64,000 nt of DNA from an uncultured Parabacteroides sp. (GCF_902493135.1 NZ_CABUOD010000015.1:1-64000), one strand, 5' to 3'. Shown: positions 44,656-53,641, numbered from the stretch's first letter. Notes: generated by a model not told the origin, from the letters alone. A program made the numbers and translations.

Positions 44656-45480
44656 TTACTGTTGGGCGAGTTTCATCAATTCCTTGATTACCTCCTTATT
44701 ATATCCCATCGATTCGGCTTTCTTGAAATCGAGGGCGGCTCGTTCTTTTTCGTATTGTGCCAGCTTGATCTTGCCTCTCAGCACATAGAGGTTGGCGGTC
44801 GGTTCGCTTTCGGTAAAGACCTTTTCTATATCCGCCATTGCCCGTGCATTCTTTCCCATCATGAAATACAAGTCTGCCCGTCCTTCGTAAAGGACCCAGT
44901 CGCGGGGCATTTCGCTGATCAGGTAGTTGAATATCCGCTCGCTTTCGTCATAGTTCCCGCGCATCTTTTCCAGGATGGCATGGCCGAGGCGTCCGCGTAC
45001 GGATTTCTCGTTTACTTCCAGGATCTTGTCGAAGTCCTGTTCCGCCCACATATAATTTTGTAGTTGTATATAGAGCAGTCCGCGGCAATAAAGCGCCTCC
45101 TGATGTTCCGGATCTTCTATCAAGAGCGTGTTATAATCGTTCAATGCTTTCTCGGTTTCTCCCAGTTCGGTGTAAAGGGAAGCCCGGTTTTCGAGAATGG
45201 TGATATTCTTGGTGTGGCCGCTTAGCGCGGAAGTGTAGGAGATGAGTGCGTCTTGCAGTTTCCCTTGCCGGCGTTGTATCGTTCCGAGGTTCGTGAGCAG
45301 GGCATAGTTCAGCGGGTTAGCCGATTCTTTGCGCATGGCCGCTTTCAGGCTCTCCTCTGCGGATGCCAAGTCGCCTTTATCTACGAAGTCGTAGCTTTTC
45401 TCTATTAATTCTTCGTATGATTGTGCAAAGCTGTTTCCTATAAACAGGAACAAACCTATAATAATCAAGAAAGTCCTCAT
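44656..45480 (-). CDS. Exported TPR-repeat protein
   Basis: 274 residues. A short signal peptide (MRTFLIIIGLFLFIGNSFAQ) precedes about six tetratricopeptide repeats, visible as recurring A-x3-L-G-x-A-Y-like cores such as NRASLYTELGETEKALNDYN and YCRGLLYIQLQNYMWAEQDF. It is probably a periplasmic scaffold protein. The partner is unknown. It is divergent from the mscS gene with a 163-bp gap. Confidence 0.85.
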   Translation of the reverse strand: MRTFLIIIGLFLFIGNSFAQSYEELIEKSYDFVDKGDLASAEESLKAAMRKESANPLNYALLTNLGTIQRRQGKLQDALISYTSALSGHTKNITILENRASLYTELGETEKALNDYNTLLIEDPEHQEALYCRGLLYIQLQNYMWAEQDFDKILEVNEKSVRGRLGHAILEKMRGNYDESERIFNYLISEMPRDWVLYEGRADLYFMMGKNARAMADIEKVFTESEPTANLYVLRGKIKLAQYEKERAALDFKKAESMGYNKEVIKELMKLAQQ

Positions 45481-45539
45481 TCTCTATCGTTTATATCTGT
45501 TATTTGACCGTTTGCAAAACTACATAATAAAATCGGTTC

Positions 45540-45570
45540 TTTATTCGAATAAAAAAACTTTATACCTTTG
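45540..45570 (+). promoter_or_regulatory. Putative mscS promoter (TTTA, 19 nt, TACCTTTG)
   Basis: TACCTTTG at 45563-45570 matches the -7 consensus and TTTA at 45540-45543 is one base from TTTG at 19-nt spacing. It lies 73 bp before the mscS start. Confidence 0.5.
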
Positions 45571-45643
45571 CTACAATTTCTAATACTTTTAGAAGGAATG
45601 CTTGTTATGTAATTAATATGAATTTCCATAAATATGAATAATT

Positions 45644-46483
45644 ATGATAGTAGCAGCAATTGACTTTTCACATGGGTTGGAAGGTATTTTGAATTCCCTG
45701 ATGACGCAAGGGGCGGCATTGGGATGGACGCTTATCAAGGCGTTTTTGGTTTTTATAGTCGGGCGTCTCCTGATTAACTTGGTGAATAAACTGATAAAAC
45801 GGGTTTTGCTGAAACGTGACATCGAGCCTTCGGTAAAGACATTTGTCGGAAGTTTGGTAAATGTTGTCCTGACTATTTTATTGATCATCTCGGTTGTGGG
45901 TGCGCTGGGTGTACAAACAACTTCGTTTGCCGCTCTTCTTGCTTCCGCCGGTGTCGCTGTCGGTATGGCGTTGAGCGGGAACTTGGCGAACTTTGCGGGC
46001 GGATTGATCATTCTTTTGTTCAAGCCTTTCAAAGTCGGTGACTATGTAGAGGCGCAGGGCACAGGCGGTACGGTGAAGGAAATCCAGATTTTCCACACGA
46101 TCTTGGCGACGCCCGACAATAAGATGGTGTATATCCCGAACGGCTCGCTCAGCAGCGGAGCGGTTACGAACTTCAGCCGGCAGGCTACCCGCCGCGTGGA
46201 TTGGACGTTCGGTGTCGATTATGGCGAGGATTATGATAAGGTAAAGGCGGTGATCGAAACGATCCTTGCCCGTGACTCCCGCATTCTGGTTGATCCGGCT
46301 CCTTTCATCGCCTTGCATGCGTTGGCCGACAGCAGTGTGAATATTGTTGTCCGTGTATGGGTGGAAAGTCCGAATTATTGGGATGTTTATTTCGGCATCA
46401 ATCAGGCGGTTTATGCAACATTCAATGAAAAATGCATCAACTTCCCGTTCCCGCAACTCACTGTACATCGGGCTGATAACTGA
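45644..46483 (+). CDS. MscS-type mechanosensitive ion channel
   Basis: 279 residues. Three N-terminal transmembrane segments are followed by the pore helix ASAGVAVGMALSGNLANFAG, with the Gly/Ala pattern of TM3 in MscS, then the beta domain starting LLFKPFKVGDYVEAQGTGG and the alpha/beta vestibule. It opens on membrane tension to release solutes during hypo-osmotic shock. Length is like E. coli MscS (286). The start MIVAAIDFSHGLEGIL follows an AT-rich leader. Monocistronic. Confidence 0.93.
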   Translation: MIVAAIDFSHGLEGILNSLMTQGAALGWTLIKAFLVFIVGRLLINLVNKLIKRVLLKRDIEPSVKTFVGSLVNVVLTILLIISVVGALGVQTTSFAALLASAGVAVGMALSGNLANFAGGLIILLFKPFKVGDYVEAQGTGGTVKEIQIFHTILATPDNKMVYIPNGSLSSGAVTNFSRQATRRVDWTFGVDYGEDYDKVKAVIETILARDSRILVDPAPFIALHALADSSVNIVVRVWVESPNYWDVYFGINQAVYATFNEKCINFPFPQLTVHRADN

Positions 46484-46684
46484 TTTGTCCTGAAAAGAAA
46501 AGGGTTCGTTCAATAATCGGCAGGTTTTGTAAGGAGTCCTTTTGAAGGATAGAACTTTGAACAAAAAGATTTATCTTTGTCAATCATTATAATAATTAAC
46601 AAAGAAAATATAAGTATAAGATATTAAGAACTTTATTTCATTACTTTAGTATTATTATTTGATTATAAGAGAAAATGATTCCCG
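46484..46684 (+). ncRNA. Candidate small RNA or leader region ending in a UUCG terminator
   Basis: A TATCTTTG element at 46572-46579 (Bacteroides -7 type, no ideal -33) is followed by about 105 bp of AT-rich DNA with no credible ORF, and then the terminator at 46684-46713. This would give a transcript of roughly 125 nt separate from both mscS and the downstream secreted-protein gene, which has its own promoter at 46785-46812. Only the signals are seen; expression is not known. Confidence 0.3.
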
Positions 46685-46713
46685 GCTCGTCACTTCGGTG
46701 GCGGGCCTTTTTT
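46684..46713 (+). terminator. Intrinsic terminator with UUCG tetraloop
   Basis: GGCTCGTCAC (46684-46693), TTCG loop, GTGGCGGGCC (46698-46707) with G-U wobbles, then six Ts. It is 200 bp after the mscS stop and may end either mscS or a small RNA. Confidence 0.8.
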
Positions 46714-46784
46714 ATTATGGCACGGATAATGGCGTTTTTGTACATTATGCCCGGATGTAAGTATCTTTTATAGTTGATTATAAT

Positions 46785-46812
46785 TTTGTGAAACTGAACT
46801 TTTCTATCTTTG
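46785..46812 (+). promoter_or_regulatory. Putative promoter of the large secreted protein gene
   Basis: TTTG at 46785-46788 and TATCTTTG at 46805-46812 with a 16-nt spacer, slightly shorter than usual, 38 bp before the start codon. Confidence 0.5.
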
Positions 46813-46849
46813 CCCTTGTTAAAGGATTGAATAATTAAACATTTTGCAT

Positions 46850-49357
46850 ATGAATAAAAAATTTACACTTTTGGCTGCGGCCTTGATGACGGTAGGAACT
46901 TTTACTGCGGCAAGTGCGGCAGATAATGTTCCGAGTGAAGATTGGACTGTCGGTAATTATTATTACTTAGTCGATGGAAATAATTATCTGTCTTTGGACG
47001 GAAATAAAGCTGATTCGGTAGTAGTGAAAGAAATCACTTCGTTTGAGAAAGTAGATAAAGCTGCTCGTGATTCTGCATTGTGGGAAATTACGGGAATAAA
47101 TGAAACAGCAGGTACAGTTTATCAATTTAAAAACAAAAAGACAAATGCTATTTTGTCTTTTGCTGATTCTTTGAATGCCGCTCCTGTTTTACGTCCGGGT
47201 ATTGATAAATGGAAGTTTGATAATGGCATTTTAAGTGCTTCATTGGGTGATGATAAAGGAACGATGAAGTTAGCTTTGAAAGAAGGTGGTCTTGTTTTTA
47301 CTGGAGGAACAGATCTGAAGTTGACTGTAACTAAGCCTGACACAATGACAATGACCCCGCAGGATCTTGGTGATGGTTTCAGTACTTTTCAGTTGACATT
47401 CGGAGATCAATATGAAGGAAATATCTTTACAGGTGAAGACTTGATTGCTAATTCTGTTGGAGATAAAGGCTTTATGACTTTACAAGTAAAAGGAAATGAA
47501 GCATATCCGAATGGAGTTAAGAAGTTTTTAGGTGTTGATACACTTAAAACAACAATTAATAATCAAGAGAACGTATTTGGTGCAGGATTTGCTTTGGATT
47601 CAACACGTAAAGTTTTGCGTCCGAATGAACGTTGTCAACATTTTAAGTTTGTTGTCAATTTACAGAATGATTCTTTGGCAATGTTTGTTGCTGGAGCTCC
47701 TGACGTAAATGGAGATTTGGAACTTGTGGACGATACGGTTCGCGTTGTTTATGCTCAAACAGGTAGTACTAAGGTCTTAACGGTTTCTGAATTTAATGCG
47801 GATGCTCAGCCTTTGCAAGGTAAACTGCCTTTAATTAAAGTTTCAAAGGGAACTCCCGTTACAATCCCGACCGGTACAGGCGTTTACTTCTTGCAGAAGG
47901 TAAGTGAAGGTGCTGATAATGGTAAATATTACGTGACTAAAAATACCTTTATGGGAGGCGACAGTGTTCCTTCTGTTAATTTGGCAAGAGGCCAGTGGTA
48001 CATTAAAGAAAATAACGGTAAATATTCTGTTGTCGACCGTCAATCAAATTCTGAGATGATCTTAAATCAGGAAGTATTTGCTGTGCAAGGAAAAGAAAAC
48101 ACATATTTGTTTGGTGCTGATTCTGTGAAAGTTTCTTGGCAGGCTGTTAATTTGAACGACAAGTATTTAGGTTCTCTCTACTTCACTGAAGACGAATTGA
48201 ATGCTAACGGTTATGTCTTGAACTTGGTTTCTGGAACAACAGGAGTAAGTAACATTTATGCTTATACTACCGATTCTATCCTGAAAGGTAAGGTAGGTGA
48301 TGCTAAAGATGCTGCAATCTTTAAACTGATTCCGAGCGATACACTTCCTGCCGGTGGTGCAACGACATTGGGAGATGAGCTTTTTGTTATTTCTTATAAG
48401 CTGAAAGGTTTGTTTAACAGCGATACGATAACCGCTCAATCAGATAGTTTGAAATTTTCTAAATCGGAGTCCGCTTTATCATTTAAGTTCATTTCTGACG
48501 CTACTGCTGAAAAGTACGCGATGTTGACTGCTGATAATCATTATGTAGGTATGAATGTCAATACCTCTTGTGTACAGTTGTCTGATAAAGCAGCTTATGT
48601 AAACCTTGAAGCCGTTGACGCACCCGAATATGCTTCATTTGCAAGTGCTCACAAACGTTTGGCCTATAACAACAATGCTTTAGTGATGAATCCGCTGAAC
48701 TTCTTTGCTGAAATGAAAGATGAAGGCAATCCGATTACAAAGGCAAATTACGAAGCTGATAACTTTAGCTTGTGGGTTGAACAAGACACGGTCATCGCTG
48801 GTAAACAATTGTATTTTATTTCTTCTGGCGTTGTGAATGGTGGTAAAGCTGAAGCAAACATTCGCTATTACTTAGCAGCTAAAGATACAACAAGAACAGG
48901 TATTGAGGCTACTACTTATGCAATGTTCATCTCTCATGATTCAATCAAGACAATGAAGGACAGCCCTGCTCTCTTCGCATTCAAGACTGCGGAAGAAGGC
49001 GGTTATTATCTGGAAAATCAGAGTCAGTTGAAGGCTACGGATGGCAAGCCTTATGTCGGTGTTGTGAACGGCTTCGCCGTAATGCAGGCTACTCCGAGTG
49101 CCGCATTCGAAGTACAGACCGCTTCCGCTCCGACAGCCAACGAGGAAATGAATGTTTCTGAGATCAAGGTGATCAGCAATGACGGACAGGTGATCGTGAC
49201 GAATGCCTCCGGCAGAATGATTACATTGTCTAATATCTTGGGACAGACAATCGGTGTTCGCCGGGCAAGTTCTGAATACTTCTCAATGCCTGCTGCATCC
49301 GGTATCGTATTGGTAACAGTCGAAGGTGATACTACCTACAAAGTGATTGTGAAATAA
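46850..49357 (+). CDS. Large secreted protein with C-terminal sorting-like domain
   Basis: 835 residues. A signal peptide (MNKKFTLLAAALMTVGTFTA, AASAA cleavage site) precedes a long beta-rich region without recognised enzyme motifs, containing repeated YLVDGNNYLSL- and YYVTKNTF-like segments. The last ~65 residues (IKVISNDGQVIVTNASGRMI ... AASGIVLVTVEGDTTYKVIVK) resemble the type IX secretion C-terminal domain and probably correspond to the DUF6383 group of Parabacteroides proteins, from memory. ATG 46850 is favoured over a TTG at 46844. Residues 1-700 are encoded by AT-rich DNA (about 35% GC in three sampled lines), the final ~135 residues by DNA near 48% GC. Confidence 0.75.
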   Translation: MNKKFTLLAAALMTVGTFTAASAADNVPSEDWTVGNYYYLVDGNNYLSLDGNKADSVVVKEITSFEKVDKAARDSALWEITGINETAGTVYQFKNKKTNAILSFADSLNAAPVLRPGIDKWKFDNGILSASLGDDKGTMKLALKEGGLVFTGGTDLKLTVTKPDTMTMTPQDLGDGFSTFQLTFGDQYEGNIFTGEDLIANSVGDKGFMTLQVKGNEAYPNGVKKFLGVDTLKTTINNQENVFGAGFALDSTRKVLRPNERCQHFKFVVNLQNDSLAMFVAGAPDVNGDLELVDDTVRVVYAQTGSTKVLTVSEFNADAQPLQGKLPLIKVSKGTPVTIPTGTGVYFLQKVSEGADNGKYYVTKNTFMGGDSVPSVNLARGQWYIKENNGKYSVVDRQSNSEMILNQEVFAVQGKENTYLFGADSVKVSWQAVNLNDKYLGSLYFTEDELNANGYVLNLVSGTTGVSNIYAYTTDSILKGKVGDAKDAAIFKLIPSDTLPAGGATTLGDELFVISYKLKGLFNSDTITAQSDSLKFSKSESALSFKFISDATAEKYAMLTADNHYVGMNVNTSCVQLSDKAAYVNLEAVDAPEYASFASAHKRLAYNNNALVMNPLNFFAEMKDEGNPITKANYEADNFSLWVEQDTVIAGKQLYFISSGVVNGGKAEANIRYYLAAKDTTRTGIEATTYAMFISHDSIKTMKDSPALFAFKTAEEGGYYLENQSQLKATDGKPYVGVVNGFAVMQATPSAAFEVQTASAPTANEEMNVSEIKVISNDGQVIVTNASGRMITLSNILGQTIGVRRASSEYFSMPAASGIVLVTVEGDTTYKVIVK

Positions 49358-49377
49358 GAGTTTATAACTCGTGAAAA

Positions 49378-49490
49378 AGAACCAGGTTCGCGAATGACGC
49401 GGATAAGACGGATAATCGCGGATTATTTTATTGATTGAATAAAGATCCGCGATTATCCGTTCAATCCGCGTTATCCGCGAACCTGGTTCT
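49378..49490. repeat. Long stem-loop between convergent genes
   Basis: From AGAACCAGGTTCGCG at 49378 to CGCGAACCTGGTTCT ending at 49490 the DNA is a nearly perfect palindrome of about 45-bp arms, built of repeated GCGGATAA/TTATCCGC words, with a short AT loop. A TTTTT run follows. It lies between the convergent secreted-protein and lipoprotein genes and could act as a bidirectional terminator, but it is far longer than needed for that. Confidence 0.85.
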
Positions 49491-49517
49491 TTTTATTGAG
49501 TAAAGGTAGCAGAAGAC

Positions 49518-50348
49518 TTACTTCTCGCCTGAAAGTTTCTTTTCCAAATAAGCCAGCTTCTTAATGGCTTTTTCCTTCTCTTTCGTCAGTTTTTCGATGT
49601 CGCTTAATACGACAGCCAGTTCATAGGTCGAGGCGATCGCTTTCTTGTCCGCATCGGCAATGTAGAGGATATAAGGCTTGCCGCCCGTATATTCAACCTT
49701 GATGCGCTCCCCTTTGTTATCAAAAATGAACTTGACGGCATCTTCGCATTTCTCTCCTTGATAGGTCACGACTTCGGTTGTATTCCCCAAGTCCTTGAAA
49801 TGGTAGTTCAGGCCACCGTCGTAAGGGATGGCAGGCGTTTCGGCGAAAAGGCCGTCCTGTGTGCTCAGCTTGATGCCGGTATGGTTGATTGGCTTGCCTC
49901 CGAAATAAACACTTGCCAGGTACATCTCGCCTTTCTCGTTTACGCCGGAACGGATGTAGCAACGCTGGATGTTGCGTTCGATAGTCTGCTGCTTGGAGAC
50001 ATAATTGCCGATTTCGTTATAGGCGGAATCCTTTTCGAAGTTAAAACCTTTCTTCAACCCTTCCAGTTCCTGCTGCTTGACAGGGATCAGGCTGTCGCAG
50101 AAGGCCAAATTGCGTTCCGCTTCCTTTTGTTCCACCTGGCGCATCAGTGTCAGACCTTCCCGGATCACCTTGAACTCTTTCGGGTACAGGATGCGGATGC
50201 TGTCTATCTCACTTTTGGCGGCAAAGAACTCATTCCGTTCAAACATGTTCCGGGCATTGTCCAGCCTTGCCTGTGCATTCTTCTCGTCATTGCTGCAACC
50301 GGCCAGTGCCACGGCTGCAAGTGCTATACAGATTGCTGACTTTTTCAT
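49518..50348 (-). CDS. Coiled-coil lipoprotein of unknown function
   Basis: 276 residues. The signal MKKSAICIALAAVALAGC has a clear lipobox (LAGC, Cys 18). Helical, charged segments follow at about 25-130 (NARNMFERNEFFAAKSEIDS) and at the C terminus (DIEKLTKEKEKAIKKLAYLEKKL), flanking a central beta region (YIRSGVNEKGEMYLASVYFGG). This arrangement is typical of Bacteroidales lipoproteins that resemble outer-membrane stalk proteins. I recognise no named family. It is convergent with the secreted protein and followed upstream by the 449-bp nested element. Confidence 0.7.
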   Translation of the reverse strand: MKKSAICIALAAVALAGCSNDEKNAQARLDNARNMFERNEFFAAKSEIDSIRILYPKEFKVIREGLTLMRQVEQKEAERNLAFCDSLIPVKQQELEGLKKGFNFEKDSAYNEIGNYVSKQQTIERNIQRCYIRSGVNEKGEMYLASVYFGGKPINHTGIKLSTQDGLFAETPAIPYDGGLNYHFKDLGNTTEVVTYQGEKCEDAVKFIFDNKGERIKVEYTGGKPYILYIADADKKAIASTYELAVVLSDIEKLTKEKEKAIKKLAYLEKKLSGEK

Positions 50349-50450
50349 TATGATACTTGTTTAATTGTCTATTCCTTATTATTCGCTTGCAAAGATATTG
50401 GAAAAAGAGAGAATTAGTATCCCCGCAAGAATTTAATTATCTTTGCGTGT

Positions 50451-50899
50451 CTGTTACTTTTGGCTTGATCCAAAAGTAACCAAAAGATCAAGGCCGAACC
50501 TGCTTCGCTACTCCGTTCCCTTCGTTCGCTGTCGCGTCTGAAACTCGCTTCGCTCAGACAGCAGACGCCCCGGACGCTCACTGCGGTCTCTGCGCTTAAC
50601 GCTCACCAGCTTAGGCCGGAGATAGAGCCTGGCGGCTCTTTGGGGATGGCCGATACCGGCAGTTCTTCTGCGGGATCGCAAAGAAGCAGGCGGCATCGGC
50701 CATCCCAAAAGAAAGCGTAGCTTTCTAAGAAAGGCCTAAGCGGACAGGCGTCAAGCGGAGGGGAAAGGCGGAGCGGCAGGAGCCTGCGTTGTTTGAGCGA
50801 AGCGAGTTTCGCAGGCGACAGCGTAGCCTTTGCCCGGAGTAGCCTGGACGGTTCAGCCTTGATCTTTTGGTTACTTTTGGATCAAGCCAAAAGTAACAG
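50451..50899. mobile_element. 449-bp nested-palindrome element with perfect 44-bp terminal inverted repeats
   Basis: The 44 bases 50451-50494 (CTGTTACTTTTGGCTTGATC onward) are the exact reverse complement of 50856-50899. Each arm contains an inner dyad, TTACTTTTGG with CCAAAAGTAA. Inside, further complementary pairs nest in order: CTACTCCG with CGGAGTAG, GAAACTCGCTTCGCTC with GAGCGAAGCGAGTTTC, CTTAGGCC with GGCCTAAG, and GGGATGGCCGAT with ATCGGCCATCCC. Short ORFs inside are arginine/serine-rich and unconvincing. No transposase is present. It lies between the lipoprotein and CCA-adding enzyme genes and is more GC-rich than its flanks. It could be a MITE-like element or a large structured RNA. 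Confidence 0.75.
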
Positions 50900-50926
50900 A
50901 TAAATTTGTTGATAAACAATATATAT

Positions 50927-52357
50927 ATGTATATAGAACAAGAAGACATATTAAAACATATTTCGGCGAAGCCGTTCCATTTGATTTCCGAAGCAGCGGA
51001 TGAGTTGGGAGTGGAGGCATACGTGATAGGCGGTTATGTGCGGGATATCTTTCTGCATCGTCCTTCCAAAGATATCGATGTCGTTGCCGTCGGGAGCGGC
51101 ATCGAACTGGCGAAAGCCGTTGCCCGGAGGTTGGGCCGGAGAGCTTGCCTGTCCGTCTTCAAGAACTTCGGTACGGCGCAGGTGAAGGCCGGTGACCTGG
51201 AACTGGAGTTTGTCGGCGCCCGCAAGGAATCCTACACGCATGACAGCCGCAAGCCGGTTGTCGAAGACGGGACACTCGAAGACGACCAGAACCGCCGCGA
51301 CTTTACGATCAACGCCTTGGCGCTTTGCCTGAATAAGGACCGGTACGGCGAACTGGTCGATCCCTTCGACGGCTTGACCGACATGGACAACTTGCTGATC
51401 CGTACGCCGCTCGATCCGGATATTACGTTTAGCGATGATCCGTTGCGCATGATGCGTGCCGTCCGCTTTGCCAGCCAGTTGGGGTTCTTTATCGATCCCG
51501 ACACTTTCGATGCGATCGAACGGAACAAGGAGCGCATCTCGATCATCTCGAAAGAGCGTATCGTGGATGAGTTGAACAAGATCGTCCTCTCGCCGAAACC
51601 CTCTGTCGGCTTCGACCTGCTGGACCGTTGCGGCCTGTTGCCTCTGATCTTCCCCGAACTTTGCGCCCTGAAAGGTGTGGAGACGAAGGAAGGGATCGGG
51701 CATAAGGATAACTTCGCCCATACCTTGATGGTGCTCGACCGCCTGAGCAAGACCACTGACAACCTGTGGCTGCGCTGGAGCGCCCTTTTCCATGACATAG
51801 CCAAGCCGGCGACGAAACGTTTTGACCCGCGCCTGGGCTGGACGTTCCACAATCATAATTTCATCGGCGAGAAGATGATTCCCGGTATCTTCCGCAAGAT
51901 GAAGCTGCCGATGAACGAGAAGATGAAATATGTCCAGAAGATGGTCAGCCTGCACATGCGCCCGATCGCCTTGTCGGACGATGAGGTGACGGATTCGGCC
52001 ATCCGCCGCCTGCTGTTTGATGCGGGCGACGATATAGACGACCTGATGAAACTTTGCGAGGCGGATATCACGAGCAAGAACCCCGAAAAGGTGCGGCGCT
52101 TCCTGAATAACTTCCGGAAAGTCCGCAGTAAGCTTGCCGATATAGAAGAGAAAGACCGCGTGCGCAACTTCCAGCCGCCTGTGACGGGAGAGGAGATCAT
52201 GGAAACATTCGGGCTTCCCCCTTCCCAGCCGGTCGGTGTCCTGAAAGATGCCATCAAGAACGCCATCCTCGACGGCGTGATCCCGAACGAACATGAGGCC
52301 GCCCGCGCCTTTATGCTCCAACGGGCGGAGAAGATGGGGCTGAAACCGGTTGTCTGA
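50927..52357 (+). CDS. cca: CCA-adding tRNA nucleotidyltransferase with HD domain
   Basis: 476 residues. It adds or repairs the 3' CCA end of tRNAs. The catalytic head has [24 protein letters not shown] with the metal-binding DxD, then [18 protein letters not shown], the RNA-binding middle ([20 protein letters not shown]) and a C-terminal HD phosphohydrolase domain ([24 protein letters not shown]). A few HD-type enzymes also have 2',3'-cyclic phosphodiesterase activity. The ATG at 50927 starts [17 protein letters not shown] and is preferred over the TTG at 50906. It begins 28 bp after the nested 449-bp element, which may contain or displace its promoter. Confidence 0.94.
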   Translation: MYIEQEDILKHISAKPFHLISEAADELGVEAYVIGGYVRDIFLHRPSKDIDVVAVGSGIELAKAVARRLGRRACLSVFKNFGTAQVKAGDLELEFVGARKESYTHDSRKPVVEDGTLEDDQNRRDFTINALALCLNKDRYGELVDPFDGLTDMDNLLIRTPLDPDITFSDDPLRMMRAVRFASQLGFFIDPDTFDAIERNKERISIISKERIVDELNKIVLSPKPSVGFDLLDRCGLLPLIFPELCALKGVETKEGIGHKDNFAHTLMVLDRLSKTTDNLWLRWSALFHDIAKPATKRFDPRLGWTFHNHNFIGEKMIPGIFRKMKLPMNEKMKYVQKMVSLHMRPIALSDDEVTDSAIRRLLFDAGDDIDDLMKLCEADITSKNPEKVRRFLNNFRKVRSKLADIEEKDRVRNFQPPVTGEEIMETFGLPPSQPVGVLKDAIKNAILDGVIPNEHEAARAFMLQRAEKMGLKPVV

Positions 52358-52418
52358 TTCTGCCTGTCCAAGCTTTGATAGTCGTTTGAACCTTTATAAT
52401 CGTAAAAAGAAAAAATAA

Positions 52419-52856
52419 ATGGAACCTGAATTTAATTACCAGTCAGCGCCTTATGATTATGCTCATTGTTTTAACGGGCAATGTGCGTGTGCCGGCAAAT
52501 GTCTTCGCCATATGTTGGCCGCCCTGATTCCGGCGGATCGGAATTATGTTGCTGTCGTGAATCCGAATAAGGTAGGTTCGGATGGGAAGTCCTGTCCTTT
52601 TTTCCGGGAAAAGAGATTGATGCGTTTCGCTGTCGGCATGTCGCATTTGTATGATAATCTGACTTACCGGGATGCAACTGCCGTCAAACGTCCGATTTAT
52701 AGCCACTTCGGACGGAGTACGTATTATCGGATGCGGAACGGCGAACGGCCCATTACCCCGGAAGAACAGGTGTTTATTAAAAACATATTCCGGACGTATG
52801 GGATTACATCCGAACCTGTGTTTGACGCCTATAGGGACGATTATGACTGGGAATAG
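52419..52856 (+). CDS. Small conserved Bacteroidales protein (DUF6078-like)
   Basis: 145 residues without signal peptide. It has an N-terminal cysteine cluster, CFNGQCACAGKC, and a later CPFFREKRLMRFAVGM; the four-cysteine motif suggests a zinc site. The C-terminal half (YYRMRNGERPITPEEQVFIKNIFRTYG) is helical and resembles a short HTH. I link it to the DUF6078 group from memory, with no known function. It follows the CCA gene by 61 bp in the same direction and may be co-transcribed. The 22-bp dyad array begins right after its stop. Confidence 0.7.
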   Translation: MEPEFNYQSAPYDYAHCFNGQCACAGKCLRHMLAALIPADRNYVAVVNPNKVGSDGKSCPFFREKRLMRFAVGMSHLYDNLTYRDATAVKRPIYSHFGRSTYYRMRNGERPITPEEQVFIKNIFRTYGITSEPVFDAYRDDYDWE

Positions 52857-52858
52857 CA

Positions 52859-52990
52859 TATCGTGATATTCTCCTGCCTGTGAGAAACTATTCTCCTGCC
52901 TATGAGAAAACTTTCTCACGCGCATGAGAATAAATTCTCACCGCCATGAGAAACTTTTCTCACTGGCGTGGGGAAGGGTGAGAAAAAGCA
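52859..52990. repeat. Second tandem array of 22-bp dyad repeats (TGAGAA-N4-TTCTC-N7)
   Basis: TGAGAA begins units at 52881, 52903, 52925 and 52947 and TGGGGA at 52969, exactly 22 bp apart, with TTCTC(A/C) 10 bp into each. A half unit (TTCTCCTGCCTG) precedes them. The dyad halves are the same as at 2890-3011, while the 4-nt centres and 6-nt linkers differ, so the two arrays share a constrained motif rather than a recent copy. It lies between a plus-strand gene's stop and a decayed minus-strand gene, so here it is a 3' element. Confidence 0.9.
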
Positions 52991-53087
52991 ACGATCTTTT
53001 CGTAGAATCGCAGGGGCGTCGTGAGTGTTTTCATGGCAACACATATCAATAATAACACGAACTATCAGTTATAAAGGATTGAAATAA

Positions 53088-53517
53088 TTACAATCCCGAC
53101 AAATCTACTTTGTAGCGGGTCGGAGCCGTATTGTTCTTTTCGAGAAACATCGCCATATAGACGGGAGCATAAATGATTTTACCGGCTACCCGTAAATTGT
53201 CATTATTGAATACCACAGCCTCTGACAAATCGTATTCATTGCAATCCATGATATTGGACAAGGCGCGGTGCGTTTCGTAGTCTTTGCCCGACTTCACTTC
53301 GATGGGCAAGACTTTGCCTTCTAATTCGATAACGAAATCCAACTCGCCCCGCTTCGAGGGACTCTATAAAATTGATTTCGACAAAACTCTTGAACGTCTT
53401 GCCAAACTCACGAATCGAATAGGTCTTACCGATTTGTCGTGCGCCGGTGATAAGCAACGCATTACGAGTGGTCTCGTAATAATGCTTGATATAATTGTCT
53501 ATCTTTCTCTTTAGCAT
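53088..53517 (-). pseudogene. Decayed AAA/DUF4143 ATPase (internal deletion and frameshift)
   Basis: The first ~50 residues carry a Walker A motif (ITGARQIGKTYSIREFGKTF, then SFVEINF) as in AAA_14/DUF4143 ATPases of about 430 residues. After ESLEAG the reading frame changes, and the other frame encodes GELDFVIELEGKVLPIEVKSG and an ending typical of the DUF4143 C terminus (PVYMAMFLEKN). The middle, roughly 280 residues, is missing and the parts are out of frame near 53345-53365. Intact members are common accessory ATPases of unknown role in Bacteroidales. It is a fossil of such a gene next to the dyad array. Confidence 0.8.
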
Positions 53518-53641
53518 AATTTTCTCTTGTTGATTCGATTATAAGAGGCGACGGAATTAATACGCCGCTTTTCCATTGTAAAAATAAAGCGTTTTTGCCG
53601 CTTTTCCAAGATTGATGTCCGCGAATCTGCCGTTTTTCTTT

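Noticed and set aside
46675..46779. Peptide ORF MIPGSSLRWRAFF across the UUCG terminator
   Set aside because: It reads through an intrinsic terminator, has no ribosome-binding site and no family match.
50508..50949. Short arginine/serine-rich ORFs in the 449-bp element
   Set aside because: They lie inside complementary stems and their composition follows from the palindromic DNA. They resemble no protein family I know.
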